NCBI GenBank assembly: GCA_002914845.1 | Contig: JXTC01000024.1 | Location: 1,057,159-1,121,158, forward strand | Direction: 5' to 3' | DNA length: 64,000 nucleotides | Origin: Trema orientale | Taxonomy: Eukaryota; Streptophyta; Magnoliopsida; Rosales; Cannabaceae | Shown: positions 13,201 through 26,586 of the stretch, one piece after another | Numbering within the stretch: position 1 is the stretch's first letter | Layout: every line of letters begins with the position of its first letter | Notes under the pieces: model-generated | Databases searched by the model: none | Seen by the model: only the letters and a program-made list of their open reading frames with translations | What the model was told of the DNA's origin: nothing | Translations under genes and position numbers: made by a program

Positions 13201-16200
13201 TTCAAAACATTTTGTTAAAGTCATGTGCTTATAAATTTTCTCGCAGAGATCTCAGCTTCAACAAACTAAGTGGAAAAATTCCTAGCAACCTTGCTGGTCT
13301 ATCCAAGGTGGATTACATGTAAGCGATTTCAATTGCTGATTTTACTTTATAATCCCAAAAAGTGTGCATTTACATTTCCTCCCTGAAGAAAGAATTTGAA
13401 GGTCATAATTGTCATTCATTGGCTTAAATGACATAATTAGCAAGGGCTTGTATAAGGAGCCAGCTAGTTATCATTTAAGTAGGGCAACCTTGGAAGACAC
13501 TATACTTTTGTTAATGAGCATAAACACATTGGAGAGTGACCTTTTAGTAAGCTAAGAGACTCAAACTAAGTAATATCACTTGCTCTGCAAAATTAGGCAC
13601 ATCAGCATAATAGCATTGTGTGTATGTAGATGAAGGGTACGTTCGCCTAGATCAGGAGTCTTTGGCCAACAGGAAACTCTTTACATAGTAAAATGTACTT
13701 TGTGCCTGTGAAATATTATCTGGTACCACTATGGATTAATTTGGGCCAAGCCAAGATTTTGAGTATGGGCATCATATAAAATATGGACTACCCATGTACA
13801 AATCATGTAGGGGTTAGAGATATTTATGGTCATTATGCCTTCTGGAAAGTAATTACCCTGAATGTATTCATAGTAAAGAGTGTGATCTGTTTCTTATTTC
13901 TTAAATTATGTGTATAGCCTTTACTGGGAGCTCTAATGGAGAATATGGTACATTTGTGCTGAAATTTTTTGTTTTGATTATGTTTAGATTCTTAACTGGA
14001 AACAAGCTTTCTGGAACAGTGCCTGATTGGTTGCTTAAAGAAGGAGAGAACATGTAAGTTTTCTAAAATTCCACCTACGTTCTCCCGTCTCCATATTAGC
14101 TCTGCAGCCTTCCAAATCAGACTTTCAAATAATAATGTTTCAAATTTATTACGTCAACATGGATGTAATATTTATTTATACTGGAACTTTTCTTGTTCTT
14201 TAAATAATATTGTTGGCTAGACCATAAAGAATACTGCTAACAGGATTGTCCTTCAAGGGATATTTTTGGTTTAGCATATCATATTTTCTGGGCTGTTCGG
14301 GCACGTCTGAGTGGTGAAAGATGGCTATAAGTTAACGCTGGAAAGTGGAGTCTTTTTGAAATTTTATTTTCTGTGTTAGTAGAAATGGAAAGTACAAAAG
14401 ATTAACATCCCTTCCAAAGATATTATGAAGTAACATATTATGATTAAAACAAGAAACACGTATGTTATTTTGTTTTATTTGATTATTGCTTTTTGGGAAA
14501 TGTCTGAACCTCCATGACAATTTGGTTGGGCAGTGACATTTCATACAACAACTTCACAGTTGAAAACTCGGGGGCATTAAGCTGTCAGCAGCGGAGCGTG
14601 TAAGATCTTCATTCCACCCAAAATTTGATTTTCACCAAACAAGTGCAGTGTCATGCTAATTCTTATGTTTTCTATTATGATTTACTATTATTATTGCTGT
14701 GTTCAGGAACTTGTTTGGAAGCTCTTCAGAAAGCAATAATTCGTAAGTGTCATGCTAATTCTTCTGAAGCAAGCATAAAAATATGTCAAAACTCTCTCTC
14801 TCTTTCTCTCAATTAAGTCGGCTTGTATCTCTGTTCTCTCCTTACAACTAACTGACTATAACGTCATATTTCTAACATGTTCTCGATTATTCTATCAGCA
14901 GAATTGTCTCATGTTTGAGAGGCTTCCAATGCCCAAAAAGTAAGTCTTGTTTTTAACTATCATGTCACGTTAGTATCGTTGCTTCTAAAGCTTGTTTGCA
15001 TATGTAAAATTCTTTATTGGTCTCTTTTATGATAGCTTTCGGAACTACAAGTATACAATTATGCATGCAGGTCACTTTATTTATCATGTAATTAATGAGC
15101 CCTACCATCTGGTATCCCAGCTTTTCAAGAATGTCATTCTAAGTTCCATTTCTTTATGTATTGGGTGTTTTGTTGGTTCAGTTCTATGATCTAGTGATTA
15201 TTCTTAAATGTAAACAGGTTTTGCAATGTCATTAAGTAAACAAGAATAAATTGCTAGTGGCTTTACATTCATTGTCTGCTGGATCTCATAATTTGTCATT
15301 GTATTTTAATTTGTGTCTTTGCTTTTTTAGTCAAACAATCGTTCTGCTAATTATATGAAGTTGTGATGAATAAGCTAACACTTTGATGCAATGGGACCTC
15401 TTAGTTTTCTAGATAGTTTCTTCACCTGGTGCTATGTTCTATTATTATTAACATCGTTTAGCCTCTTTTTTGGGGTATATCTGTTCTCTAAACTATGTTG
15501 GTCACAACTGTCGCTGCCTACATTTCAGGTTGGTACTCTGTCCATATAAATTGTGGTGGAAAAGAAGTAACTGTCAACGGTACCACATATGAAGATGATA
15601 CTATTTCACCTGCACCTTCAACTTTTTTCCAAAGTAAAACAAACTGGGCACTCAGCAGCACTGGTTACTTTGCTGATGATGACCGTAATATAGATTCCTA
15701 TACTTGGTTAAACGCATCCAGTCTATCTGTGGCCAATCCTGAACTGTACATGAGTGCACGACTTTCTCCCATTTCCCTTACTTATTATGCTTTTTGTTTG
15801 GGAAATGGAAACTACACAGTCAAGCTCCATTTTGCCGAGATAATGTTCTCAAATGACAAAACATACAGCAGCCTTGGAAGGCGTCTATTCGATGTCTATG
15901 TTCAGGTAAATCCTCAAGCACTATCAAAACCAATATAAACCAAGTGTCCGACATTTATCAACTTGTATCAGAACTATTCAACCATAATTTTGAGCATGCC
16001 TCCAACATAATATACTGTCAAACCAGACTTTAGACTGGTTCTTCCAGTGATTGGTGTCAGTACTGAAAATTGGAACCTTTTAGACAAAATGATAAGTTCA
16101 CACTTCACAGTTCACTAATGGATAAGTAAATTGCAGAGGAAGCTAGTGCTGAAGGATTTCAATATTGCCAATGAAGCCGGTGGGGCTGGTAAAGAAGTTA

Positions 16201-19200
16201 TAAAAAGTTTTCCTGCCGCTGTGACAAGCAACACCGTGGAAATTCGATTCTATTGGGCTGGGAAAGGCACAACTGCTATCCCTGTTAGAGGAGTCTATGG
16301 CCCTCTCATATCAGCTATTTCTGTCAATCCTGGTATGCTGCATGCCTTAGTCAGCTTCTTATTATTGCCTAGTATATTAACTATCAACTGAACAAATCAA
16401 CATGTGCCATGCCACTTTGCTGTTTTTATGCTTCTGCAATTCTTTTATTCTGTTTCTTTTGTCTTTTTAAGGCAGTATCACTGGACCTCCGGGGTACTGT
16501 GATGCTTTTATCTAGTTTATTCTTTGAGCACTTGCATTTCCTGATTTCTTTTCCTTAATTGGAACAGAATGCATCTACATATATTATTTTCCACCTCTTT
16601 TAATTTTGTTAGTTTAATTTAAGACTTAAGAACATGCTTTATACTAAGATATGTATAAAAGCACTAATATATATTATTGTAGAATTAAGCGAGAAAAGAG
16701 AAGAAGACAGAGAATTAGAATTGAAGAGATTCAGGGAGAGAAATTGAATGTTTTATTCCATAACAAGTTTTCTTCAAATAATTCATGCACCTAGGTTTAT
16801 TTATAAATAAGCAAATAAACACCAGTAGAAAACTATATACAATTGGGAGATTAACCCTAAGAATTTATAACATACTAAAATTTTAGTTATTCAGAATTTA
16901 GTAAATCTTAATAATAATCATAATTAATAGAATAATAAAAAAAGGGGGAAAAAAAAAGAGTGAACATATGTAAATTAAACGAAACAATATTCAAAATCGA
17001 AGATTTTAAATTTAAATGTTCCTTGAAACCTTCTCTTTGCTTATGAAAATCCAAATATTAGAGTGTTTTCAAATTCTGAAAGACATTTTGTTGTATATGA
17101 TTGTGTAAAGCTTTCAATGAAATAATATTCATGATAAGAATACTGTGAACTGTAGGATATGCTTACTTCTTGATGCATTATTCTCCCAGAGTTACAGTTA
17201 CTCTAATCTTATGACAATTGTCTTCTTTTGGCAGACTTTAAACCTCCATCAACATCATCAGAAACTGGAAGTAAGATATCTGTAGGTGCAGTGGTTGGAA
17301 TTGTGGCTGCACTAGTGCTTGTTATATTGTTGGTCATTGGTATCCTTTGGTGGAAATGCTGCCTGAGGCAGAAAAGTACTTTGGAACAAGGTAATTGTTA
17401 AGAGAAGAAATATCCTTTAAAAAGAAAAATAAAAGTTTTTGAGAGAACCAATACATCAGCACTGGTATGGGTGTGCCCTTGTTCATAATTCCATTGCCCC
17501 TTTTGTTTATGAGGAGTTTCAGATAATCATAAACACGCTACTTCTCTCTCTCTCTCTCTCTCACATTGCTCTTTTTTTTTTTTTTTTTGGGTTTAGACCA
17601 TTTTTCATTTGTAGGTCCACTTATGGGTCAAATGTGAACAATGTGGAGCCTTTATGCAATTTGAAAATTTTCGTAATAGATTTTTGACACAATTTCATTG
17701 TGAATGATATTCTTTCTTACACAGAGCTAAAAGGTTTGGACCTGAAAACTGGTAAATTTACGTTACGGCAAATCAAGGCTGCGACAAACAACTTTGATGT
17801 TGCCAATAAGATTGGAGAAGGAGGTTTCGGTTCTGTTTACAAGGTATCTTCACAAGCAATAGGATGCTTAATTTTGTCTAGCATTGGGGCTAATTTTGAT
17901 TGCTCCTTTTGCTCTCTAATTCCTTTTGTTCTCAATTAGGAACTTTTTTTCGTGTGCTCAAATGCAGGGTATCCTATCAGATGGCTCCATAATTGCGGTT
18001 AAGCAGCTTTCTTCTAAATCAAAGCAAGGAAATCGTGAATTTTTGAATGAGATAGGCATGATTTCTGCTCTACAACACCCTCATCTTGTTAAGCTCTATG
18101 GATGCTGTGTTGAAGGAGATCAACTGCTGCTTGTATACGAGTACATGGAAAATAACAATGTGGCTCGTGCTTTATTTGGTAATGTTTTGGCCTTCTAAAT
18201 TTATATGCTTTTGATTTTCCATATCAGGTTCAGTGTTTCACAGTTTTTTTGTTTATTAAACTACTTTGTTGTATTTGAAATTGAAGGTCCAGAAGAAAGT
18301 CAGCTAAAATTAGATTGGCCAACAAGGCGCCAGATCCTTGTTGGTATTGCGAGAGGTTTGGCCTATCTCCATGAAGAATCAAGATTGAAGATTGTTCATA
18401 GAGACATTAAGGCTACAAATGTGCTGCTTGATAAAGATCTAAATCCCAAGATATCTGACTTTGGTTTGGCCAAGCTTGATGAAGACGATAATACCCACAT
18501 AAGTACCAGAGTTGCTGGAACTTAGTGAGTCCCTGTGTTTAATTTACTTTCACGAATTGTTATTTTGATCTTTATAGTGGCCAATGCCTTGTACATACAG
18601 AAAGAGAATAAAACAGCAAATCTGAATCATATTTCACTCAACCAGATAATTTTATGTTGCAACATTTATTGACACAAACAGTCTTTCGTGAAGTACCCTA
18701 CATGCTCGGTTCAAATATGCTATCTTTTCTGTTAGTTACCGAAGATGATTTCCCAGTGAAATCGCTGCCATTGCTCTATAAGCAAGTCTAACGTGTGCCC
18801 ATTGTTTTTGCAGCGGATACATGGCACCTGAATATGCAATGCGTGGTCATTTGACTGATAAAGCAGATGTATATAGCTATGGAATTGTTGTCCTGGAAAT
18901 TGTCAGTGGAAGGAGCAACACTACTTGCCGGGCAAAGGAAGAATGTTTCTATCTTCTTGATTGGGTAACTTGAATCATACTACATTTCCTTTTGTAAAAG
19001 TTCTAACACCTTTTTGGCTCCTCTTTTAAATTGTCAAGAGTACGTTAGGGAACTACTTCTCGATATGTCTAGCTTTGTTGTGTGCAAAAAAATTTAATTT
19101 AGTCTCCAAAATTAAAACTCAACTTTATTTTCTATCAGCTTTACTTTGATTGATTTTGGCTCTGAAGTTTCTGTTCTCACATATGCAAAGGATCGATATA

Positions 19201-19721
19201 AATGACTAGTCATGTTGTTACCTTAGACCAGTATTTCACCCTATTTCCACAACGCTGAAACTTTACCAAAGTCTTTAACGGTCTCAAATTCAAATCCACT
19301 AAAATTTGAATGGTGAGGCTGAATTCTCATACAACTAAAGTTGGTTTTCTTTTATACTTTGTAGGCACTTATCCTGAAAGAGAAAGGAGACTTGATGGAG
19401 CTAGTGGATCCGAGGTTAGGCTCAGACTACGACAAACAAGAGGTGATGTTGGCGATCAATGTGGCTCTCCTCTGCACTAATGTGTCTCCAGCAGTTAGGC
19501 CTAGCATGTCTTCGGTGGTGAGCATACTTGAAGGCAGGACTGCCATTCAGGAGCTGACCCCAGATTCAAGCGTGCAGTCGAAGGATGATATCTCGGCGAT
19601 GAGGAAACATTATCAACTCATTCAAGAAGGAAGTGTGGCTGATAGCCAGACACACAGTTTGTCAATCGAAGGACCGTGGACTGGTTCTTCTTCATCCGCT
19701 GTTGATCTCTATCCGGATTAA
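7226..19721 (+). CDS. LRR-malectin receptor-like serine/threonine kinase (LRR-VIII-2 type), intact, 24 exons
   Basis: Plasma-membrane receptor kinase predicted to sense an extracellular ligand and phosphorylate Ser/Thr targets. Exons: 7226-7328, 7496-7670, 10896-10967, 11216-11284, 11421-11492, 11779-11850, 12011-12082, 12189-12260, 12345-12416, 12509-12580, 12696-12767, 13247-13318, 13988-14053, 14534-14599, 14707-14742, 14902-14939, 15529-15905, 16137-16332, 17235-17390, 17725-17843, 17968-18178, 18287-18524, 18814-18964, 19365-19721. All introns are GT-AG; the sum is 3006 nt (1001 residues plus stop), usual for the family. Order: signal peptide (1-27); cysteine-containing cap ([15 protein letters not shown]); about 12 leucine-rich repeats (93-380), nearly one per 72-nt phase-2 exon; malectin domain (about 402-590, [10 protein letters not shown]); transmembrane helix (about 607-630); kinase with [11 protein letters not shown] (673-683), catalytic Lys in IIAVK (695), HRDIK (791-795), DFG (811-813) and [11 protein letters not shown]. 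All catalytic residues are present, so an active kinase is expected. Arabidopsis relatives are the RKF1/LIK1 group; orthology is not resolved. Confidence 0.95.
11493..11778 (+). repeat. About 92-bp repeats inside intron 5, each with a copy of the splice-donor region
   Basis: The exon 5 donor context AAAGTTTGTGAGTTTT at about 11487 recurs in diverged form at about 11579 and 11671 (GTGA at 11493, 11585 and 11677, spacing 92). Each is followed by a GATTAC-like word, TTAATTATTGCTCA, TTGGATAAT and AAGTTCTTTTTAAGAA. The matching intron of the pseudogene (27923-28224) holds the same kind of array. Confidence 0.75.
16660..17000. other. Possible retroelement relic in intron 18 of the kinase gene
   Basis: A purine-rich block (GAGAAAAGAGAAGAAGACAGAG near 16690), then GAATGTTTTATTCC and TTATTTATAAATAAGC, unlike the surrounding intron. 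The texture resembles an LTR end, but termini and target duplication are not visible. The pseudogene intron lacks it at the same place. Confidence 0.25.
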
Positions 19722-21790
19722 CTTGTCTATATATCTTAGTCTCATAGGATTTCAATCTATCTTTTACCAAGTTTATTTCCTTTTTAGTGTTTGTTTTGTG
19801 TGTTTGAAATACTCTTGGTTATAACAATTTTCCACAAGATGATAACTATAAATTGTGCATATATATAGAGTAGCTTCCTACTTTTTTTTCCCTGAAAGGC
19901 AAGCATTTTCTTTTCTAGCTTTCCAAACAACCTGGGATGCTACCCGGAAGACCATTCTTTTCACAAAAGGTTTTAGCAAACACCTATATTATCCAACTAA
20001 TTCTTAACCCTTTTTTGAATCTAAAAACAGTCCTCAAAAAGCAATTTCAAAAATGTTGGTGATTATTTGGTTGATAATAGGATATGAACATTCTCCTTCC
20101 CTTTGGGAAGAATAACTTCCTGGAGTTTTCTTTTTCACTTCAGTGACACATTCGTCCTCTTTTTCTGTTGATTGCTGATCACGTGAAATTATCTTTTTTG
20201 CGACTAAAACTTTTAACAATGAATTTTGAGCCACAATACATTTTTTTTTTCTTTTTTCCTTTATATCTCTCTCTCTCTCTCTTTTGGCTCTTTTGGTGAC
20301 GTCCTGTTAGTTAGAAACTTTTAGTTAGAAAATTCTTTGTTTTTAGTGAGAAAAGGATTGCTACTTCACAAATTGTGTTGTGACTAATTTTAAGATTTTT
20401 TTTTAGTGCATAGAAGCTAGCAATTTAAATATGATACGATAACACGATTCGAAATCTGTATGTTTAGTTGACACATTTGACACGAAATTGACCCGAAATA
20501 GCACGGTTAATTAATTTTTTAATCAAAAAATATCATAAAAATATTAAACAATTACTTCATAGAAAATATTTTCTAATGAATTTTTTGTAAATAAAGTGAA
20601 AAATAATGAAATAATGATCTAATTTATTTTAATAAAATAAAATTGAAGTGAAAAATCAAATAAATGAACAATTATAATATTTAGACATGTCAATCTAAAT
20701 AATGTTTATATTAAACAAGTAATTCACAGTATAAATGAGTTGACACGAAATGACACGAATTGTGAGCACTAAATAATACATCTTAAAATTTAATATAATG
20801 GATACTAGTACAGGGACCAAATACATAATGATATATTACGAAAAGTTATGCCCAAAACTTGGAGACTAATTACCCTAAAAAAATGTGTTCCAGAAAATGA
20901 CAGTGACAATGGCGCCATGATTCACACGCCCCTTAAATATCCAAGGATTCGCGTGGTTTTGTCAATGATATGTGTGCTTATTGGCTTAATAATTATAGTT
21001 AACAATTGAGTTACAGTCTCCAAAGGAATTAGAACTTAGAAGTGCTACATAGTTGTGGCCGGGGGCTTAAATTAATTATATCATGTTAGACTTTGTAATT
21101 AATAATGATTTAATTAAAGTTTAATTATTATCTTAAGTCGTTATATTAATGGAAGCGTGAAATTGATCATGAAAATTCACTCCCAAAAAAAAAAAAATGA
21201 TCATGAAATATGGAATAAAATGTAGAGTTGTCAACAGCAGATTTTGGCCAGGAGTAGTTGACTTAATGATTTGCTTGTTATCGACAATGTCTGATCTTAT
21301 ATCGTAGACGCTCAAGGATTTGTGTTGTATACAAGAACTACTACTAAATCTTTGTTTGTTTAATTTTTTTCAAGCTGTTGAAATATCTCTCAGATATGAT
21401 TTTTCAATATATGTCATTATAAGTACCGCTAAATAAAATGTCATTAGTCTGTAATCATAATAGATAACCGAGAATCTGCAGCTATACAATTAAAAATAGC
21501 TATTACCATTATTTTTTTTTAAGAGGATATAATATTATTTGGGGCTTCGGAAGATTTCATATAATTATTTTTTGAAAAGATTTAATAAGCTGAATTAGAA
21601 ATCAATTAATTTATTTCCTTTCAAAAAAAAAAAAAAAAAGAAATCAATTGATTTAACTCATGACAGAATATGTAAGAACTATGAATAAAAATGTTAAGGT
21701 CTATCATTTCTCGTTCAACATGCGGAATAATGGATATATAGCTCTTGGAATGGAACAAGATTAGATATGACGCTGTTTCTGCGAGGCCTG
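19722..21790. other. Intergenic region downstream of the kinase gene
   Basis: Contains the 3' untranslated region of the kinase gene and then AT-rich DNA. Around 20430-20770 there are repeated variants of TGACACGAAATTGACCCG, a texture of small dispersed plant transposons, but I could not fix the ends. No gene was found. Confidence 0.4.
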
Positions 21791-21798
21791 AAAAACCA

Positions 21799-22158
21799 TG
21801 GCCCCGTTTGTTTCACCTATTTGAATGTGTGTATTTGAATGGAAATTGTGGAATAGGTTATAATTGGAATGGAAGACATTTGAATGGAAAAAATAATGGA
21901 ATGGGTTATAATTAGAATGGGAGTATTGGAATGGACCATTCAAAAACATCTCTTCCCCTCCATTCTCATCCAAGACACAAAAATCTATTCAAATAGTTGA
22001 TGTGACTGATGAACCATTTGAATGGAAAAACTAAATTGTTGAAACAAACATTCATTCCAAAATACCATTTGAATGGAAAATTTAGAGTTGTTGAAACAAA
22101 CACCCATTCAAATGGATTTTCCATTCTAATGGAATGGAATGGGCGAACCAAACGGCTC
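21799..22158. mobile_element. MITE-like element, copy 1 (CCGTTTGTTTC ... CGAACCAAACGG ends)
   Basis: Starts with GGCCCCGTTTGTTTCACCTA and ends with GGGCGAACCAAACGGCTCT, so the ends are inverted copies. The body is made of repeated TTTGAATGGAA and TTGTTGAAACAAACA words. A second copy lies in the opposite orientation at about 43629-43989. No coding capacity; the ends suggest a hAT- or PIF-like MITE, but a target duplication was not clear. Confidence 0.65.
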
Positions 22159-22995
22159 TCATGCTTTTCTGATGATCAAGTCTTTGATTGGTTCAACATT
22201 CTTGACCCAGAATTAAAAAATATCACCATTAAGTTATGATTCAGCCCTTGTATGTTATTCGGTAAATATATATATATATATATTGTCTTATTCTACATTT
22301 ATCTGATTATTATTTGACATGATTTAGTTAGACTTAGGACTGACAATAGAGCAGATCGGAGACGGCTTTCTAATTATCATACTCATCCCTAGATATTAAT
22401 TGCAATAACATACTGGTCTCATTAACCACTTTTTAAAATGCATAGACAGTGTAGAAATTAAGTAATGAGTAACATGAAAAATCATCGTCAACCATTATCT
22501 ATTAATAATGTCAGAATATATTAACTATAATTTTTTAAGAAATTAACATAACATCAAAAAAAAAAAAAAACATATAAATCCATCAAACTAAGCTCGTTTC
22601 TCTCCCTTCGCAAGTTGCTCTTCTCCTCCTCCATTAGCAGGTGCTTCTTTCCTCTCCCTGGTATGGGTTTTCTTTTTCAAATCTTCTTTTATTTTTGTTT
22701 TTTTTTCTAAATAATCCTTTTATTTGTGAAGGTTGTTGTTACCTAGATTTAGATCTATGATGTTCTTTGTACACCCAGATCAAGATCTGTAGTGTTTTAG
22801 GTTGTTTTTTTTGTTTTCTTTCTTTTTTCTAGTGTACACTTAGATTTAGATTTATGGTGTTATTTAATTGTATTTTTAGTTTTTCTGTAACTAGAAAACT
22901 TGTTTTTTTCTTATTTTTTTGTGTGTATTTTGTTAATGTTCTTCTAGATATGAGATTTTTGAGAGTTAAATTTAAAAGATTTTGTATAACGTTCA

Positions 22996-23125
22996 TTGAT
23001 GGATGCATGCCGTGAAGATGGTGGCGTTTACTGATAGATACCGTGAAGAGATTGATGTTTATTGATAGACGCCGTGACGAGGATGGCATTTATTGATGGA
23101 CGCCTTGAAGAGGTTGTTGTCTCTC
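22996..23125 (+). repeat. Minisatellite of about 31 bp, four units
   Basis: Four diverged units of TGATAGACGCCGTGAAGAGG followed by a TGGTGTTTAT-like string run from about 22996 to 23125. The preceding 22590-22990 has three variants of GATTTAGATCTATGATGTT. No product is predicted. Confidence 0.6.
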
Positions 23126-23574
23126 GAAGTAGTGGAATTTGTTTTGTCTGCTTCTTGGTGGACTAACTCACACACCTCACTAGACTTAGTCTCACACTTT
23201 CAGTTATGGGTTTTGATATTTTGTTTTTTCTTGTGAGTAGAGTTTTTTTTGACCCTTTGCTTATACAATATATAATTGATGGAGCTGTTTAATCGGTCTT
23301 TAATATAATTTATTGAAGAATTTTTATTTTTTTTTAAAAGAAAAAAAATACATTTTATGATTTTTAAACTCTAAAACTCAAATATATAATCACATATAAG
23401 TCTCCAAACTTATTATTTCTTAAAATTTATTTAAATATGAGTGGTATTAAATTGAATATACTACTATAACTTATTATATGAAAACGTATATCAAAAGCGG
23501 ATTACATTAATACTGTTCTTATACCATACGCATTATAATTTATTTTGCGATTATCCACCGTTATAATTTTTTGG

Positions 23575-24050
23575 GTTTTTGGCATTATTAGTCCCTGAAT
23601 TTTTCGATGATTTACAATGTATCCCCTAAACTTTTTTTTTGGCAATTAGGACCCTAAATTTAGAATTCTTTTGCAATGTATCTCCTGAACTTTTTTTTTG
23701 GCAATTAGGACCCTGAATTTAGAGTTTTTGGCATGATTAGCCCCTGAATTTTTCGTTGATTTGTAATTTATTTTTTAATTGTTTAAAAATTTACATATAA
23801 CTCAGGGGATATATTGCAAATCAGCGAAAAATTTAGGGGCTAATCATGCCAAAAATCCTAAATTCAGGATCCTAATTGCCAAAAAAAAAAGTTCAGGGGA
23901 TACGTTGCAAATCTATAAAAAATTCAGGGGCTAATCATGCCAAAAATTCTAAATTCGGGGTCCTAATTGCCAAAAAAAAAGTTCTGAGGATACATTGCAA
24001 ATCATCGAAAAATTCAGGGACTAATCATGCAAAAAATCCTAATTTTTTTC
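23575..24050. mobile_element. Fold-back element with internal tandem repeats
   Basis: The left half contains TTTGGCAATTAGGACCCT, TTTGGCATGATTAGCCCCTG and GCAATGTATCCCCTGAAC in alternating order; the right half holds the same words reverse-complemented in mirror order, centred near 23795. Each arm has about two tandem units, so the whole is a long imperfect palindrome of about 475 bp. Short frames seen here are by-products of the repeat. Confidence 0.75.
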
Positions 24051-24825
24051 CAACAATTTTTTTCTTGATCGTGTTCTGATTGAATAACAACAACAACAGA
24101 TACCCGTAATCATAAATTATATTTCTGCTTTTAAAAATTTTACATGTCAAATTTTTTTCGAGCTTTGCTATTCATCATTTATCACGAGTGGAATTTTTTT
24201 ACGATTCACTTGTCAAACTATCATACACTATTGCACTTTCAACTAAGAAAGTTGCAGAAATAATATCCGTGGGACCCACAAATGTCTTAAGCCACATTAC
24301 TCGTAAAATAACCCACTTGGGTTAAATAGGTTTTTTTTCCTTTTTTTTCCTTAGATGAACATGACAAAATCAAATTAGATTAACAAAGACAGAAAATAAA
24401 GAGAGAACCTCGGTTGAAATAGTAATTAGATAAAAGTTCATTTTGCTCATCTTTGATTCTTCTCGAAGTAGATCTACTTTTTTATTTAATATCAACAAAG
24501 CAAATTAATTAAACAATATTGGAATTTGGAACACTCAAACATAAAAAATTAATGGATATTCGATACGTCATATCTAATTAATATGTACTATATCTTTCCC
24601 TCGCTTCCACAATCATTTGACTCTCACAATATCTTGATCAATACTCAAAATTTCACAAGTACTATATATATATATAAAATGTGCAAAAAAAATTTTCATT
24701 GGCCTAATTGATATCTATGTATAGATTAAAAAAAAAATACCTACTGGATTGGTGCCCATATATATATAGCATATCAATTAATAATCAGGTGTCTCTCAAG
24801 GAAGTTAACAACATAACCAATAATA
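24051..24825. other. Region upstream of the pseudogene
   Basis: AT-rich, with no gene. It takes the place of the promoter of the duplicated kinase. I see no extended match to the 5' flank of the intact copy. Confidence 0.35.
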
Positions 24826-26182
24826 ATGTCATTGAAGATGTTGATGTTGTCTCGACCACTTCTTCTCCTCCTCCTGGATACTCTTCACACTTTCTTCTAC
24901 TTTGCATCCACCAATGCTTTTGCTGCTGCTCATCTCCCAAAAAACGAAGGTATATACATTCATAAGCATGATGCTGCAGTTTTTTTAAATTCATTTCCAG
25001 AAAAAACTTTTTAAGAGTTTTCAAAAGCACAGAAAAAAATACTACTTTTTCGAGCACATATATATATATATAATATTATATCATCCAGATTTGATATGGT
25101 TTGCAATATTCGCATGCAATGCGAGCTTTACGTCAGATAGCGAAGACATTAGGAAAGACGAACTGGAATTTCAGAGTAGATCCATGCAGTGGTCTCTACG
25201 GTTGGTTCGCGCCAAACCCTCTTAAAGGTTTTGAGAATCAAGTCTCTTGCGACTACTCCTTCTCCAATAACTCTGCCATGTTACTAATATGTACGTACGT
25301 ATGTTTATATATTCCATATGTACATATAAACATGTACGTGTGCCTCTTTCTCTCTCTCTCTCTAGGATCATTTTGATGCTTAATTTGCATATGTATAATT
25401 AAGTGCTTATAACTATATATACTAGGGTTTTTTTCACTGTTGTCAATCAGAAAGAGCTCGTAATTAATTACTGTTTCTTTTAGAGAAATATTCGATGGAG
25501 AAATTCGAGCTACGAGTCTCAATAATGAAAATTAACAGCGGTAAACCTTCGAAAAAGAGATCACGAAAAAAAAAATAGTAGTAAAGGTCAATATTCAATA
25601 CACAACAATTTTAATACGTAAAAGCCCTACAAGCTTTCAGTTAATTAGATATCATATAATTATTACTTATTAGTGATATCGAAAGAGTATTTATAGAATT
25701 AACACGTGTATTTTTGCACTAACACATGATTTTCCATTAAAAAAATTTAAATGGTATAATATTTTTTTTGGTTAATTAGGGATAGGAGAATTAAACTCAA
25801 TACCTCAATATTAAAGGTAAGTATGGTTACTAATTAGGTTAAGTCTGCGATCATAAATAGTATAATAATTTTATTTTGAGATTCAAAAATATAATTTCAA
25901 ATGGTGACATCATTTAGGATAAAATTTTGGTATAAAAAATAAAATTGTGAAGGGTACATTGGACTATTACTACACAACACGTCGTCACTTACATATAAAC
26001 TAAAACATTTGATTATAGTGTAAGAGGTTAAACTTCAATTGACAAAAATACTGATACTACTTTTTCAATGATCAAACTTCTTACGCTCACAACTTACAAG
26101 TATCGAATTGTGTAGCAGCAAAATAAAGGCCTTCACTAAAGATGTGTAAAGATTCCATTTAAAAAATAAATTAATAAATTCA

Positions 26183-26332
26183 TTTTTTTTTTTGGCAATA
26201 AAAATGGGAGGAGGGGGCGACTCTGGAGCGGAGAACGGATACTGAACTGGCAAGTAATACCTTCATATTTAAGACTCCCGAAGGAATTATCCAGATTCGA
26301 ACCTGAAGTTGCCATTAGGCTACTTGTTCAGT
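26183..26332 (-). mobile_element. tRNA-derived SINE in intron 2 of the pseudogene
   Basis: On the minus strand it starts near 26332 with a tRNA-like head: an A-box-like TAGCCTAATGGCA (26322-26310) and a B box GGTTCGAATCT (26303-26293), the internal RNA polymerase III promoter. It ends in an A-rich tail (T-tract on the plus strand at about 26183-26194). It is flanked by target duplications ATTAATAAATTCA at 26170-26182 and ATTAATAAATCCA at 26333-26345 (12 of 13 match). Length is about 150 bp, usual for plant SINEs. Confidence 0.85.
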
Positions 26333-26555
26333 ATTAATAAATCCAATTAAATTCTCGAAATTAACTATTGTGCATTAAGTACCTCTTAAAAAATAAAAAA
26401 AACTCTCCTCCGTTGAGGCGCTCATCTGATCACTCATCCTCCTTTCCTTTTCTTCTCATGTATTCTCTTTCTTTTCCTCCTCCCTCCTCTCCATCAAATA
26501 TCACATGGGCGTGGTTGAATGGTCCAGGCTTTTTTTTCCTTTTAATTAATCTACT

Positions 26556-26586
<31 letters not shown>

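Noticed and set aside
16474..16495. Possible 22-nt mini-exon between exons 18 and 19 of the receptor kinase (after TTTTTAAG, before GTACTG)
   Set aside because: Including it shifts the frame before the transmembrane exon; direct joining of exons 18 and 19 gives an intact protein.
26293..26322. tRNA gene from the A-box/B-box pair
   Set aside because: No cloverleaf or acceptor stem; A-rich tail and target duplications show it is a SINE.
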